The notes: generated by a model from the letters alone, not told the origin. Counted from the first letter of the stretch, positions 22,662 to 34,290 are shown. The stretch is 64,000 bases of DNA from Ampullaceana balthica (GCA_944989445.1 CALYLW010000325.1:690928-754927); one strand, 5' to 3'. Numbers and translations: made by a program.

Positions 22662-23250
22662 GACCATGGCATGGACCAGTGGTTTGCGGACCACGGCATG
22701 GACCAGTGGTTTGCGGACCATGGCATGGACCAGTGGTTTGCGGACCACGGCATGGACCAGTGGTTTGCGGACCACGGCATGGACCAGTGGTTTGCGGACC
22801 ACGGCATTGACCAGTGGTTTGCGGACCACGGCATGGACCAGTGGTTTGCGGACCACGGCATGGACCAGTGGTTTGTGGACCACGGCATGGACCAGTGGTT
22901 TGCGGACCACGGCATGGACCAGCGGTTTGCGGACCACGGCATGGACCAGTGGTTTGCGGACCACGGCATGGACCAGTGGTTTGCGGACCACGGCATGCAC
23001 CAGTGGTTTGCGGACCACTGAATGGACCAGTGGTTTGTGGACCACGGCATGGACCAGTGGTTTGCGGACCACGGCATGGACCAGTGGTTTGCGGACCACG
23101 GCATGGACCAGTGGTTTGCGGACCACGGCATGGACCAGTGGTTTGCGGACCACGGCATGGACCAGTGGTTTGCGGACCACGGCATGGACCAGTGGTTTGC
23201 GGACCACGGCATGGACCAGTGGTTTGCGGACCACGGCATGGACCAGTGGA
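22662..23250. repeat. 27-bp minisatellite, open in six frames
   Basis: About 22 nearly identical copies of a 27-bp unit (core GGACCAGTGGTTTGCGGACC). Each unit holds the inverted pair GTGGT/ACCAC around TTGCGG and can fold into a small hairpin. Because 27 is a multiple of 3 and the unit has no stop in any frame, most of the array is open in all six frames with 9-residue periods (for example MDQWFADHG on plus). Sequence changes such as TGTGG, TTGACC and TGAATGG are shared by few copies. No start context or flanking coding sequence supports a gene. Confidence 0.97.
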
Positions 23251-23420
23251 ACTTATCATTAATTCACGGGTAACGTTAAATATATTTCCTAAAGCTTGCC
23301 CGTGTATTGCTTAGCTTAACATTCTCGAACTTAACATGACTTCCCATGTCTTCTTTACATTTACCGCAACGTTTACCAAAAGCTGAGCCAGCTCATTAGA
23401 TGCTGCCACGCATAATGGAG

Positions 23421-23446
23421 ACACACACACTCACACACACACATAA

Positions 23447-23540
<94 letters not shown>
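23421..23540. repeat. (CA)n followed by (GA)n microsatellite
   Basis: A CA tract to about 23456 followed by about 84 bases of uninterrupted GA. Confidence 0.98.
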
Positions 23541-23543
<3 letters not shown>

Positions 23544-24124
23544 AGGTTAGATTTGCTCTTTGTTCTCGGGGATTAACGCGTTATATTACAGCATGTCCCA
23601 TTGAGTGTTACCGCCAATTATTGCCAGTATGGTGAGGTTCACAGCGGTATTTGCCAAGTAGCTCAAACAACAAACAACAAACAACAAACAACACCTTAAA
23701 TGGCGTGGACTATGGTCGACTTATTCTTCTTTAACAAATATTTAAATACACAATTCAGTCAGTGAACTTAAACTTACTATAAGAAGTTCGGATACAATTT
23801 CCGATCTCTGCGCTGCATGAGATTATTTCCAAATACCATTAGTACGTTTAACGCGTGATAGTTATGGAAATCTTAATGTCAAGACTAGAAATCTGGTGGT
23901 TTTAAGCTGAGACATTAAAGTAGTAACATAGTTCAAGGGCGGGGGCCAAAAAAAAGGACCGTAGCATCGAGGTGAGAGAAGGAATGTCCGCGCAAACTGT
24001 AAATCGAGAGTGCAAGTTTTTTTCTGTTATCTAAATAGAGGTGCGAAATTCACATCCACACTAATTTTTGATGCTGTTAATTTTATACACCCTCTCTTCC
24101 TCTCTCTTTTATCTGAATCTCTCT

Positions 24125-24125
<1 letters not shown>
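23541..24125. other. Spacer with a short (CAAA/CAA)n tract
   Basis: A CAACAAA tract lies at 23664-23694. No gene or other repeat is seen. Confidence 0.5.

Positions 24126-24210
<85 letters not shown>
24126..24210. repeat. (CT)n followed by (CA)n microsatellite
   Basis: About 68 bases of CT pass straight into a CA tract. Confidence 0.98.
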
Positions 24211-24211
<1 letters not shown>

Positions 24212-24269
24212 TCTAAATATGACAAAGTTTCAATTTGGTGAAGCCAATCGCTTTTAATATGGTTGCAAG

Positions 24270-24451
24270 CAATGTTCCTTTAAGCTTCGCGGTTGCGCGG
24301 CCGCGCAGTTCTCTGGTCGACGCCGCGCAGTGATTTAGAATAACCGCGCAGCGAATTGTGTAGTATTGCACACAAAAATGGATTCTGTGCAACTTTGCTC
24401 ACGACTTTTTTTACTTTGCACACGAACCAACGAAACTTAGAGGGAACATTG
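24270..24451. mobile_element. hAT MITE, family 1, copy with perfect target duplication
   Basis: A 182-bp element with terminal inverted repeats CAATGTTCCTTTAAG on the left and, read inward, CAATGTTCCCTCTAAG on the right. It is flanked on both sides by the 8-bp duplication GTTGCAAG (24262-24269 and 24452-24459), the hAT signature. The interior has GCGCGG/CCGCGC blocks and no coding capacity. Relatives are at 50470-50688 and 41832-42026. Confidence 0.92.
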
Positions 24452-24721
24452 GTTGCAAGTAGTTAATGCAATATAAAACCTTTACAAGAATCGATTCGAT
24501 CTGATATCTTAAAGTCTCTTCTTCTATACCGAAAATATATAGAAGAGATAGAGCTGATGGGACCAAAGAAAGAAATGGCCAAGTTTTTGTGATTGGGACA
24601 ATTTAAGAAATAGCCAAGAATTTTTGTTGGCTCATTTTATGGGTTGGTCAATTGTTTTGTCTCACATATCCCACCAAATTTCATCTACGATTTCACGATT
24701 AATGTGCATTATACGCTGAAG

Positions 24722-25908
24722 TTGTTAGACTCTCACTTTAAACTAGACTTACAAGCCGCCCGAATGTTATTAGCAAACACTTTGCTGCACCACCGAGAAC
24801 TATTTAGATTCTCACTTTAAACTAGACTTACGAGCCGCCCAAATGTTATTAGCAAACACTTTGCTGCACCACCGAGAACTATTTAGACTCTCACTTTAAA
24901 CTAGACTTATGAGCTGCCCAAATGTTATTGGCAAACATTTTGCTGCACCACCGAGAACTATTTAGACTCTCACTTTAAACTAGACTTACGAGCCGCCCGA
25001 ATGTTATTGGCAAACACTTTGCTGCACCACCGAGAACTATTTAGACTGTCGCTTTAAACTAGACTTACAAGCCGCCCGAATTTTATTGGCAAACACTTTG
25101 CTGCACCACCGAGAACTATTTAGACTCTCACTTTAAACTAGACTTACGAGCCGCCCGAATCTTATTGGCAAACACTTTGCTGCACCACCGAGAACTATTT
25201 AGACTCTCACTTTAAACTAGACTTACGACCCGCCAGAATGTTATTGGCAAACACTTTGCTGCACCACCGAGAACTATTTAGACTATCACTTTCAACTAGA
25301 CTTACGACCCGCCAGAATGTTATTGGCAAACATTTTGCTGCACCACCGAGAACTATTTAGACTATCACTTTCAACTAGACTTACGACCCGCCAGAATGTT
25401 ATTGGCAAACACTTTGCTGCACCACCGAGAACTATTTAGACTATCACTTTCAACTAGACTTACGACCCGCCAGAATGTTATTGGCAAACATTTTGCTGCA
25501 CCACCGAGAACTATTTAGACTCTCACTTTAAACTAGACTTACGAGCCGCCCGAATCTTATTGGCAAACACTTTGCTGCACCACCGAGAACTATTTAGACT
25601 CTCACTTTAAACTAGACTTACGACCCGCCAGAATGTTATTGGCAAACACTTTGCTGCACCACCGAGAACTATTTAGACTATCACTTTCAACTAGACTTAC
25701 GACCCGCCAGAATGTTATTGGCAAACATTTTGCTGCAATACCGAGAACTATTTAGACTATCACTTTCAACTAGACTTACGACCCGCCAGAATGTTATTGG
25801 CAAACACTTTGCTGCACCACCGAGAACTATTTAGACTATCACTTTCAACTAGACTTACGACCCGCCAGAATGTTATTGGCAAACATTTTGCTGCACCACC
25901 GAGAACTA
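24722..25908. repeat. 79-bp satellite array with five-unit higher-order repeat
   Basis: Fifteen copies of a 79-bp unit that starts ACTCTCACTTTAAACTAGAC and ends CACCACCGAGAACTATTTAG. Two unit types occur: one with GAGCCGCCCGAAT and one with GACCCGCCAGAATG plus TATCACTTTCAAC. Copies 6-10 (from about 25123) and 11-15 (from about 25518) repeat the same order of variants, so a 395-bp block of five units was duplicated. No coding signal is present. Confidence 0.96.
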
Positions 25909-26082
25909 AAAGCTGAATTTCCCCGGGGGTACTTTATAAACAGCTACGTTCAATTACGGGACATATTCGGTGAACAGAAGTTGACAGGTGCACCAAAGCA
26001 TTTGATTCAGATGCACTTCGAAACGGCTTCGGACTGGATTGAGTAAAATATTTTCCCGAAGAAACGTCCATATTCTTATTTT

Positions 26083-26548
26083 ATTGTGTATGTATTGTGT
26101 ATGAGAAACAGCTCAATTGTGTTTGTATTATGTATGAGAAACAGCTCAATTGTGTTTGTATTGTGTATGAGAAACAGCTCAATTGTGTTTGTATTTGTGT
26201 ATGAGAAACAGCTCAATTGTGTTTGTATTGTGTATGAGAAACAGCTCAATTGTGTTTGTATTGTGTATGAGAAACAGCTCAATTGTGTTTGTATTGTGTA
26301 TGAGAAACAGCTCAATTGTGTTTGTATTGTGTATGAGAAACAGCTCAATTGTGTTTGTATTGTGTATGAGAAACAGCTCAATTGTGTTTGTATTGTGTAT
26401 GAGAAACAGCTCAATTGTGTTTGTATTGTGTATGAGAAACAGCTCAATTGTGTTTGTATTGTATATGAGAAACAGCTATATTGTGTTTGTATTGTGTATG
26501 AGAAACAGCTCAATTGTGCATGTATTGTGTATGAGAAACAGCTCAATG
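26083..26548. repeat. 33-bp minisatellite
   Basis: About 14 copies of a 33-bp unit (core GTATGAGAAACAGCTCAATT). One extra T near 26193 shifts the frame between the first three units and the rest. The multiple-of-3 period yields open frames on both strands with an 11-residue repeat; I treat these as artefacts. Confidence 0.96.
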
Positions 26549-28429
26549 GCTTTCTTCTGATTGAAACTCGTAAAATCAACAACCTCAAACACCTACAGTG
26601 GCGTAACTAAGAATTAATGCCAGTTGGGGTGCTCTTGTCTTGTTGCTGCCCATCTCTTTTTGGGGGACAAAAAAACAACTATGCATTTTATTAAAAATGC
26701 CTGTGCACTTAAGAGCTAAACAAGAAATAAAAACTCGAATGTGTATTTAAACGCAATTTCCAACAAGGATTTTCCGATTTTTTTAATTCAAGGGAAATCA
26801 TTCTAGATTACGTTAAAAGTCATTCAAATAAGTAATTCTGAAACTAAACACAATATGACGTCATATCCCCTCACGCTACAGCACGCCAAGAATGTGTCAA
26901 TATAATGCGCACCGCGCAACAGTCTAACATTAGCATTCACAAAGCGGGAAAACCCCATTAACTATCATTCTAGATGACATTAATAGTCATTTCAAATCAA
27001 TGATTTTGAAACTAAAAAAAAACAATTGCTATCTATGAATTGCTGCTAAAATTACGGGAGTCTAATGACAGTCTATTTTTGAAAAATTCCTTGTCCAACA
27101 TTGTTTTAAATATTATTAGCCATTCTTTGACATTTGTTTCAATCCGATAGATGTTATGGTTGGCGAGAAATAGACAAAATACGGATATGTTTTCGGGTTT
27201 TTTGGATTTTCCAGGAAATCCAGTAAACCTTTTCGATATTTTTTTGGCCGTTGGACATCCTTGGGACCTCCCTCCTTAGCATATTTGCAAAAGAATCGAA
27301 CCCTCTATCTGGTATGGTTCAGAAGGAGTTGCATGTGCAAGCTCTACTGACATTTCAAATATATAATTGCATTTTTTCCCATCGGAAATTGCGTTAAAAA
27401 ACCAAAACAAAAATATTAAAAATAATAATGATAATAAATCAAATAAATATTTACAAAATTGAATTGAGACCCGGGGCGCCCCGCCCTTTCTGCACCCCCC
27501 CCCGCCCCCAACTACTCCCTTTAAATCCTTTCTAAACACCGATTAAATTTTGTCTTGACACACATGTTTAAAATGCTGTATCTGTTTTACATAGAGCTGC
27601 TTGCCGTCAGATTCAGCTCACAAGCGTGTCTTTCGCGTGTCCTCATTATCGTTGTGTCGCTGACATCTATTTTTTATGCGATGATAAGACGAGATCTTAT
27701 GCCCTGATTGAATGTCGTAATGAGACATTATCGAAATTTTGAGACATTTAAATATCACACGCGCGGGATGAATGTTGTTTCATGTTAGCAAATGAATCAT
27801 TATTTTAACGGAGAAATGAAATAAAACTGGCGCATTTTGATGTACGGAGAAGCGTGAAAGAATAAAAAAAAGAAGAAACAAAGCAAAGAGAAAGAAAAGA
27901 GAAACTGTTGAAATTGGGGAGAGAAGAGAAAGAAGCTTGGATGCATGAATGAAAGCGAGACATGCGGAATGAGAGGATTTGCTTGAAAAAAGCTCGCAGC
28001 TCGAGACCGCGCTAAATGCCTCAATCACGCCTCGTCCTTTGATGAAACTGGACGGCTCTAACGAGTATTATCTCTTAACATAACATGACAGAGTGAAATG
28101 AAGTAGAGACCCGGGGGGTGGGGTTGGATGGTGGGGGTGGGGAGGGTTGAGGTGGGGAGGGCGGGAGTGGATGAGGTTGGTTGGAAAGGTAGAGAAAGGG
28201 TGGGTCGAACATCGGGGGGAATGGTTGGTTGGGTCGTGGCGGTAATTAGGTTTGTGGATGATATGGAGAACAAAAGGAAAAGGAGGAATGAAATTAGCAC
28301 AAATAAGCGGGATGTGGAAACTAATAAAGGAGTATAGGGAGGACGGTAAAAAGAAAGAAGAAAGAAATGCTCTTTCTAACTTTGTTCAAACGTACCTCAT
28401 AATGAGAAGCTCCCATTGACCTTACAAAA
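26549..28429. other. Spacer; possible hAT-like end at 26598, C- and G-rich patches
   Basis: The motif CAGTGGCGTAACTAAG at 26598 resembles the end of some hAT elements, but no matching right end is seen. A C-rich patch lies near 27495-27510 and a G-rich stretch at about 28110-28230. TGACGTCA occurs at 26856-26863. No gene is supported. Confidence 0.45.
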
Positions 28430-28721
28430 GGTCTCTAGCCCTATGAATGTGATACATACAATCAACGCGCTATCACTAAAGGTCTATCGCTCTATGAATG
28501 TGATACATGCAATCAACTACTATCACTAAAGGTCTCTAGCCCTATGAATGTGATACATACAATCAACGCGCTATCACTAAAAGTCTCTAGCCCTATGAAT
28601 GTGATACATACAATCAACGCGCTATCACTAAAGGTCTCTAGCCCTATGAATGTGATACATACAATAAACTTACTATCAATAAAGGTCTCTAGCCCTATGA
28701 ATGTGATACATAACATCAAAG
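28430..28721. repeat. 51-bp minisatellite
   Basis: Nearly six copies of a 51-bp unit (GGTCTCTAGCCCTATGAATG, then TGATACATACAATCAACGCG and CTATCACTAAA). Single-base and one-base-indel differences separate the copies. Confidence 0.95.
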
Positions 28722-29013
28722 TACCTTAATTAAGCCCTCCCCCCTCCCCGCCACACCGACGCCCTCTAATAACTCCCACACCACACTAACCTGATCCATG
28801 GTTATTATATTTAAAAAAGAAATAATATATTTTTTAAAAAAATATAAAAAATTACAAAACAAAGACAAAGAATGCAACGGTAATCCAACAACTGGCTGCA
28901 TTCCGCCCAACAGCGCATCATCTGCATTGACTTTTAGTTTGATTGTTTGGCTGTGAGATTGAGACACTAGCATAGTAAACAGACTGACGGTTGAGATGTT
29001 TGCTTCAGATATT

Positions 29014-29442
29014 AGGGGCCTTCCATAAATGACGTCACGCTATTTAGACTGATTTTCCCCCCCCCCACTCTCCACTCATGTCGTCACAAAAGTTACCCCC
29101 CCTTTTTTTTCTTTCCTCCTCAAATATGACGTCATAAAGCCATATTTCCTATTTAAATTAGCATGTTTCAAATTCCCATTATTATCATTTAAGAATGTAT
29201 TTAGTGTAATGCTGCACTCTAAAATCATAACACGAGTGAGGCCATTTAAAACGTCATTAAATAAATTGTAAGCAAAGAAATATTTAAGTAGAAATTTTAT
29301 TTAAAGTTGCATTTTTTCATTTTTTTTTGTGGGACGCCGCAGTTCGCAAACTCCCCCCTCCCCCGCGTCACACATCGTCACAAATGTGTAACCTCCATCT
29401 CCCACCCACTGTTGTGCGTGACGTCATTTATGGACGGCCCTT
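29014..29442 (+). mobile_element. CRE-bearing inverted-repeat element, copy 3 (most complete)
   Basis: A roughly 430-bp element with long terminal inverted repeats: GGGGCCTTCCATAAATGACG on the left and, read inward from the right, GGGCCGTCCATAAATGACG; both continue TCACGC. Sub-terminal blocks carry poly-C and GTCGTCACA. Three perfect TGACGTCA palindromes are present (29030, 29127, 29419). It has no open frame. The GGGCCGTCCATAAAT-type end is known from non-autonomous DNA transposons in several invertebrates; I associate it loosely with PIF/Harbinger or ISL2EU elements, and a database match is needed to confirm that. No clear target duplication is seen. Confidence 0.85.
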
Positions 29443-29618
29443 TGTTTTTTAGTGTGTATCATCTCTAGCCCCTCATTTTTCACGCTTGTATAATTTCAAA
29501 CTAAGCGCATGAATCTATAATAAAATAGCGTACACCTTAAATGTGTGCATCCACCCCTACTTCTAGCAGTACCTCCACTACTACCTCCATCATTACCTTC
29601 ACCCCCCACCTTCAGCAC

Positions 29619-30222
29619 TTTTTAAAATCCTTTATATTAACTCGTGGTGTCTGGTTGTTTCATTGCTTGATGCCTTGTTTGCCGAAAAAAACAACTTTGG
29701 ATCGATTTTAGCCCACTTCCCCGTATGCTAGCGATCGGAAATTTTGCAGGCTGACTCGTGCAGACGATAAAAATGATCAATCAAAATTTCAGATCAATCG
29801 ACTTTATTGTATTTAAATTAATGAATTTTTAGATTATCTCTATTTAACATGTATCATGTTAATTTTTGTGCTAGAGATTCGCGGTGCGTATTATATTGAA
29901 CAACATTTTTAATAATTTCCCGTCGTGCGGTGCGGTGCGTATTATATTGACGATACTTTTTAAAAAGATATTCCCGATCTGTAAATGTAAATGCTAGTCT
30001 GTCGCATGGTGCGCATTATATTAAACGTGTTTATATAACCCTTTTCCGTGATCAAATCGAGCTGAAATTTAGCAGGCAGACTGTAGTAGTATTTTTTACT
30101 ATAAATCCTTTATATATGAGACACAACTAACATTTTGGATTTTCGGAGTGTCATGCGATTCGTATTATAATAAACATACTTTTAATTATGTCTCGCAAAT
30201 AAAGAATTTATAGTTAAAAACT
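29619..30222 (+). mobile_element. Dispersed 600-bp element, copy A
   Basis: The left end TTTTTAAAATCCTTTATATT and the right end, read inward as GTTTTTAACTATAAATTC, form a weak inverted pair. Inside, the motif GTGCGTATTATATTGA or a close variant recurs four times, about 70-180 bp apart. Two GAGCTGAAATTT-type blocks (the first reads GATCGGAAATTTTG) and GACTCGT lie between. No coding capacity is visible. Full relatives lie at 44447-45065 and 53569-54054. Confidence 0.8.
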
Positions 30223-30304
30223 GCTTTTTTAAAAAAAAATTTAAAATATATATTATTAAAGCTAACTTAAAAATTTCTAACATTACCTCCTTAAGCTTTC
30301 ACTA

Positions 30305-30500
30305 GACGCCCCGCGGCGTAGCATACGCCGCAGACTGCTCATGGAGAGTGCAAAGAAAGTTAAGAAAGAACGGACACAAACTACAGCACGAAGAAATCAA
30401 AACAACGCGATTGAACGTCGGTTTGTTTTTTTTTGACTGCCAACTCATTGTTTAATTTCGAGACATTTGCAGGCGAAATTCGGTACACCCCTAATTTCTA
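30305..30500 (-). repeat. SINE body fragment
   Basis: Shares the AGCATACGCCGCAGAC end, the AGAACGGACACAAACTACAG block and GTTTAATTTCGAGACATTTG-like block with the SINE copies at 40574 and 57405. There is no tRNA-like head in this part. Confidence 0.65.
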
Positions 30501-30784
30501 TGAAGTCAGCTGTAAAACGATGATCGGTTTAAATTCGGAGTTACATAATCGATAATCGGTTTTCCACACACACAAAAAACCCCCCAAAACACGCAATTAA
30601 CAACCCTAAATATGACTAACCCCCGCTAGGATCGGCCAAACAAAGTTTATGTTTAAGGGATGGTAGTATAAATCGGAGGCGGGTAACAACAACCTAAGTG
30701 TGCATGTCTTCAACTTTGCTCGCTATTTTTTTATTTACTTGATGTTGCTTTTTGTGTCTGTACTCTCACCCCCCCCCCAAACCG

Positions 30785-31135
30785 ATCTTTGCATTGTCTA
30801 TGATGAGTGATGAGCCAGTCTGCGGCGTATGCTATGCAATAAAGAGGTAAAAGAACGGACACAAACAGACATTTAAAAAAACAACAACAAAAAAAAATAT
30901 ATATTCGCCGGGGCTTGAACCCAGGACCTTCCTCGCTTGAGCCGGACATGTTAACCAGTGCACTACGAATCTCACAATTTCTGTGAAGTAACAATGCAAG
31001 TGAAACGCAATGGCCATTTTTGGTCACCCCTCCACTACGTTCGCTTGTCAACCGTTAACTGTGTTTAGTTGACCCGAGCGAGGGCCATTCGTCATGCTCT
31101 GTTGCACATACTTGCAGCTCCTTGCCTCGCATGGT
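30785..31135 (-). repeat. tRNA-derived SINE, copy 1
   Basis: It contains a tRNA-like head on the minus strand (30905-30972), an A-rich block with AGAACGGACACAAACAGAC, and the flanking GTTGACCCGAGCGAGGGCCATTCGTCATGC block shared with the copies at 40574 and 57405 (split here for length). Next to it, the conserved AGCATACGCCGCAGAC end is present in the opposite orientation to that at 30318, so this locus has been rearranged. Confidence 0.7.
30905..30972 (-). pseudogene. tRNA-like SINE head
   Basis: On the minus strand, a diverged A box (TAGTGCACTGG) and a good B box (GGGTTCAAGCCC) are spaced as in a tRNA. The anticodon arm TCCGG-CTCAAGC-GAGGA is damaged and would present CAA. This is a SINE promoter remnant, not a working tRNA gene. 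Confidence 0.6.
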
Positions 31136-31679
31136 CCGACCACGAAGAGAATTATATTACGCTTTCATTTTTACCACCCCCACTACTTTTGAACTGTTCT
31201 TGCCATATAACCCTTATTTCTCGATTCCCTTCGCTTTGCCACTAACTCACATACACTATGCACATAGTCAGAAGCGTTTCATAATATATAGTTAGAAGTG
31301 TCTTATATTGCATAACCAGGAGTTTCTTAGTTTTTACATTTTGATGTGTCTAAACATAAATAATCACAAGTTCCTAAGAATACAGGGCTCTAAAGTAACA
31401 GTACTAAACAAAAGAATGGACATGCTTCTTGGGAAATTTGGACCAGGAATATGTAAGAATGGTTTGATCAGGAGTTTCTTCAATTAATAAACCAATGGGA
31501 TATCAAAGTAATAATTGGTCTACGAATAAATTCTTAGAACAGACCAGAAATGGGCTTATAAAAGGCTAACAATGAGTGGGGCAGAGGGGTGGGGGGTCTA
31601 TAATATAGTGGACAAGGAGGGTCTAATACATATTGGACCAGGAAAATTCACAAATGAATAATCAATGTAAGAGTTAGAA
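31136..31679. other. Spacer
   Basis: AT-rich. Loosely repeated CAGGAGTTTCTT motifs occur at about 31318 and 31470, perhaps very old repeat debris. Confidence 0.45.
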
Positions 31680-32372
31680 TTAGAGGAACAGATGTATGTG
31701 TGGATCAATAGACAAATAGCGCCTAGAAATAGATAGACCAGCACGTCTAGGAATGAATCGATCAGAATACTGGATAGAGGATAAGATTTGAGAATTAATA
31801 GATAAGAAGAATGAATCGACCACTAGATTTGAGAACAAATCTATCAGAAGTATTAATAGACCATCACATTTGACAATGAAAAGACCAACATATTTGAGAA
31901 TGAAAAGACCTAACATATTTGAGAATGAAAAGACCAACAGATTTGACAAAGAAAAGACCAACATATTTGAGAATGAAATGACCAACATATTTGACAATGA
32001 AAAGACCAACATATTTGAGAATGAAAAGACCAACATATTTGAGAATGAAAAGACCAGCATATTTGACAATGAAAAGACCAACATATTTGAGAATGAAAAG
32101 ACCAACATATTTGACAATGAAAAGACCAACATATTTGAGAATGAAAAGACCAACATATTTGAGAATGAAAAGACCAACATATTTGACAATGAAAAGACCA
32201 ACATATTTGAGAATGAAAAGACCAACATATTTGACAATGAAAAGACCAACATATTTGACAATGAAAAGACCAACATATTTGAGAATGAAAAGACCAACAT
32301 ATTTGACAATGAAAAGACCAACATATTTGACAATGAAAAGACCAACATATTTGACAATGAAAAGACCAACAA
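31680..32372. repeat. 24-bp minisatellite with decayed left edge
   Basis: From about 31870 to 32370 there are about 21 copies of a 24-bp unit (AATGAAAAGACCAACATATT then TGAG or TGAC). A G/C toggle at the last base gives GAG and GAC unit types in mixed order. From 31680 to 31870, diverged relatives of the unit (for example AATGAATCGACCACTAGATT) can still be traced. Open frames on both strands follow from the 8-codon period. Confidence 0.95.
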
Positions 32373-32820
32373 GATTAATAATAAATCAATGAGAAGAAAG
32401 TGTGGAGTAAAGCTGTAACTATGAATGACTGGACGACAAATGTCTGGGAGATATTTGGTGAGCAAAGTCTGTAAAATAATTGCCATTGAATGTTCTCACT
32501 GGTTGACTCCGCTCAGTCATAGACCGCACAGACATTTTGATACAACATAATCATTGGACACACGTACATTTGTCTTCATAGGCACCAAGTAATGATGCGG
32601 CTTAAACAAGGTACCCAAATATTCATAAGGCTAACACACTCGGTCAAGGTTCTCGGAAAATCTTTGTTGTTGTTGTGGTGTCACAAACAAAGTCCAAGGC
32701 ATAAAAGTGAAACCGCAAATATAGCGAGACCTCACTCGGTAGCCACATACTCATGTGGTGCACATACATCGTCCACACAATCATTGTCAGCGCACAGTTA
32801 TAGTGACGATACAATTATAG
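32373..32820. other. Spacer
   Basis: No gene or repeat supported. Confidence 0.45.
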
Positions 32821-33165
32821 TGACCACACACAATTCAGGTGACAACACACAATCAAAGTGACCATGACACACAATCAAAGTGACCATGACTCACAATCCA
32901 AGTGACCACACACAATCCAAGTGACCACACACAATCGAAGTGACCACACACAATCCAAGTGACCACACACAATCCAAGTGACCACACACAATCCAAGTGA
33001 CCACACACAATCAAAGTGACCACACACATCAAAGTGACCACACGCAATCAAAGTGACCACACACAATCCAAGTGACCACACACAATCCAAGTGACCACAC
33101 ACAATCAAAGTTACCACACACATCAAAGTGACCACACGCAATCAAAGTGACCACACAATTATAGA
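32821..33165. repeat. 19-bp minisatellite
   Basis: About 18 copies of a 19-bp unit (AGTGACCACACACAATCCA) with 17- and 18-bp variants. A block with ACACATCAAAGTGACCACAC and GCAATCAAAG occurs at about 33022-33064 and again at 33115-33160, showing a second-level duplication. Confidence 0.95.
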
Positions 33166-34134
33166 GACCACACACACACACAGTGGCTACACATTACACA
33201 TCACTACTCACAGTGATCAATTTAAACATTGAGCCCATGTTCACACAGATGTGACGTCTCCAACACTTTGCTTGACCCCACGTTGATAAGTTGGTTATCT
33301 TATTGTGTTTCCTCTTTTGGCTTGCGAGTTGGTGTTTGGGGTGAAGGTTGTTTGGAGGGCGTTGGGTTGTTGCTGTGTGCTTTGGCTTATGTCCCCTGTG
33401 TTATATCTTATGGAACATTCACCAGTAGGTTGTATTGTCATTGGATCCAACCCTACATTAACCACCCAAAACCAAAACAAAAAAAAATGCTTTGTTATAG
33501 AAGCATCGTATCTTTACGTTCCTGGATGACCGTTGTCCGAGATGACTATAATCTAGGAATGCACTGTCCACCGTGATGGCCGGTCAATAGCCTAATGGTG
33601 GTCCTGGTGGTGGGTGGACAGTGGTACAGAACTGCTGGAATCTAAAAGAGGAGAGAAGGACACTGGGAAATTACAGGTCAGGAGAATAGGTCGGGCTTGC
33701 CATCAAGATGAATGAAAACACGAGGAGAGGGCGAGGGTTGGGGGCTTTCAGAGGAAAGGGGTGTATTGGGTGGCGAATGTTAGTCACGTGAGGCCGAACA
33801 TTTTGACAAAAAATATGAGTGCAATTGATCACAATATTTTTATGAAAATTGTATACTTTGTCAAAATGTTATATTCATACATACTATGTATTTGATAAAA
33901 ATTCATACTTTACCGCAATACCTTATCTCAATAGTACACTGAGACTGCCATTGATAATAATAAATACGCCATGAGAATTATGTTACGAGAGAACTGAGAT
34001 GTACCTCATCATTCAGGACGAACATAAGAGAATTTGAGATGGTGAGTAGTGAGTATTGGTGATGCAGGCGAAGGGGGGATATCGAGACGTGACAAGGTGA
34101 ATTACAGGGTAAATATGATGGTGTTAAACACATA
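33166..34134. other. Spacer
   Basis: Open frames at 33229-33576 in two registers have no recognisable motif; a poly-A run follows CAAAACC at about 33470-33488. Nothing is called. Confidence 0.45.
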
Positions 34135-34290
34135 TATAGATGGGGTTGAACTTTGAACACAGATATAGATTAGGTTAAACACAAATATAGGATTTGGGAG
34201 AGGGTTAAATACAGATATATAGGATGGGTTGAACATAGCTGTCAGGATGGGGTTTAACACAGATATAGGATGGGGTTGAAGAAATCATAT
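34135..34290. repeat. Degenerate 25-36-bp tandem repeat
   Basis: Five loose copies around GGTTAAACACAGATATAGGA and ATGGGGTTGAA. Confidence 0.7.

Noticed and set aside
22595..23314. Repeat proteins of about 200 residues in both strands
   Set aside because: Created by a 27-bp unit with no stop in any frame. Mutually exclusive frames cannot all be genes, and none has supporting signals.
26076..26610. Repeat proteins on both strands of the 33-bp array
   Set aside because: Same periodicity effect; the one-base insertion near 26193 would break the frame of any real gene.
30905..30972. Functional tRNA gene with anticodon CAA
   Set aside because: Stems are mismatched and flanks match the SINE family.
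31680..32486. 268-residue minus-strand frame resembling a multi-pass membrane protein (LVFSLSNM repeats)
   Set aside because: Hydrophobicity comes from the T-rich complement of the 24-bp unit.
33229..33576. Overlapping frames of 115 and 74 residues
   Set aside because: Two registers are open at once and neither has a domain; the poly-A-containing region suggests old retroposed DNA but no source could be named.
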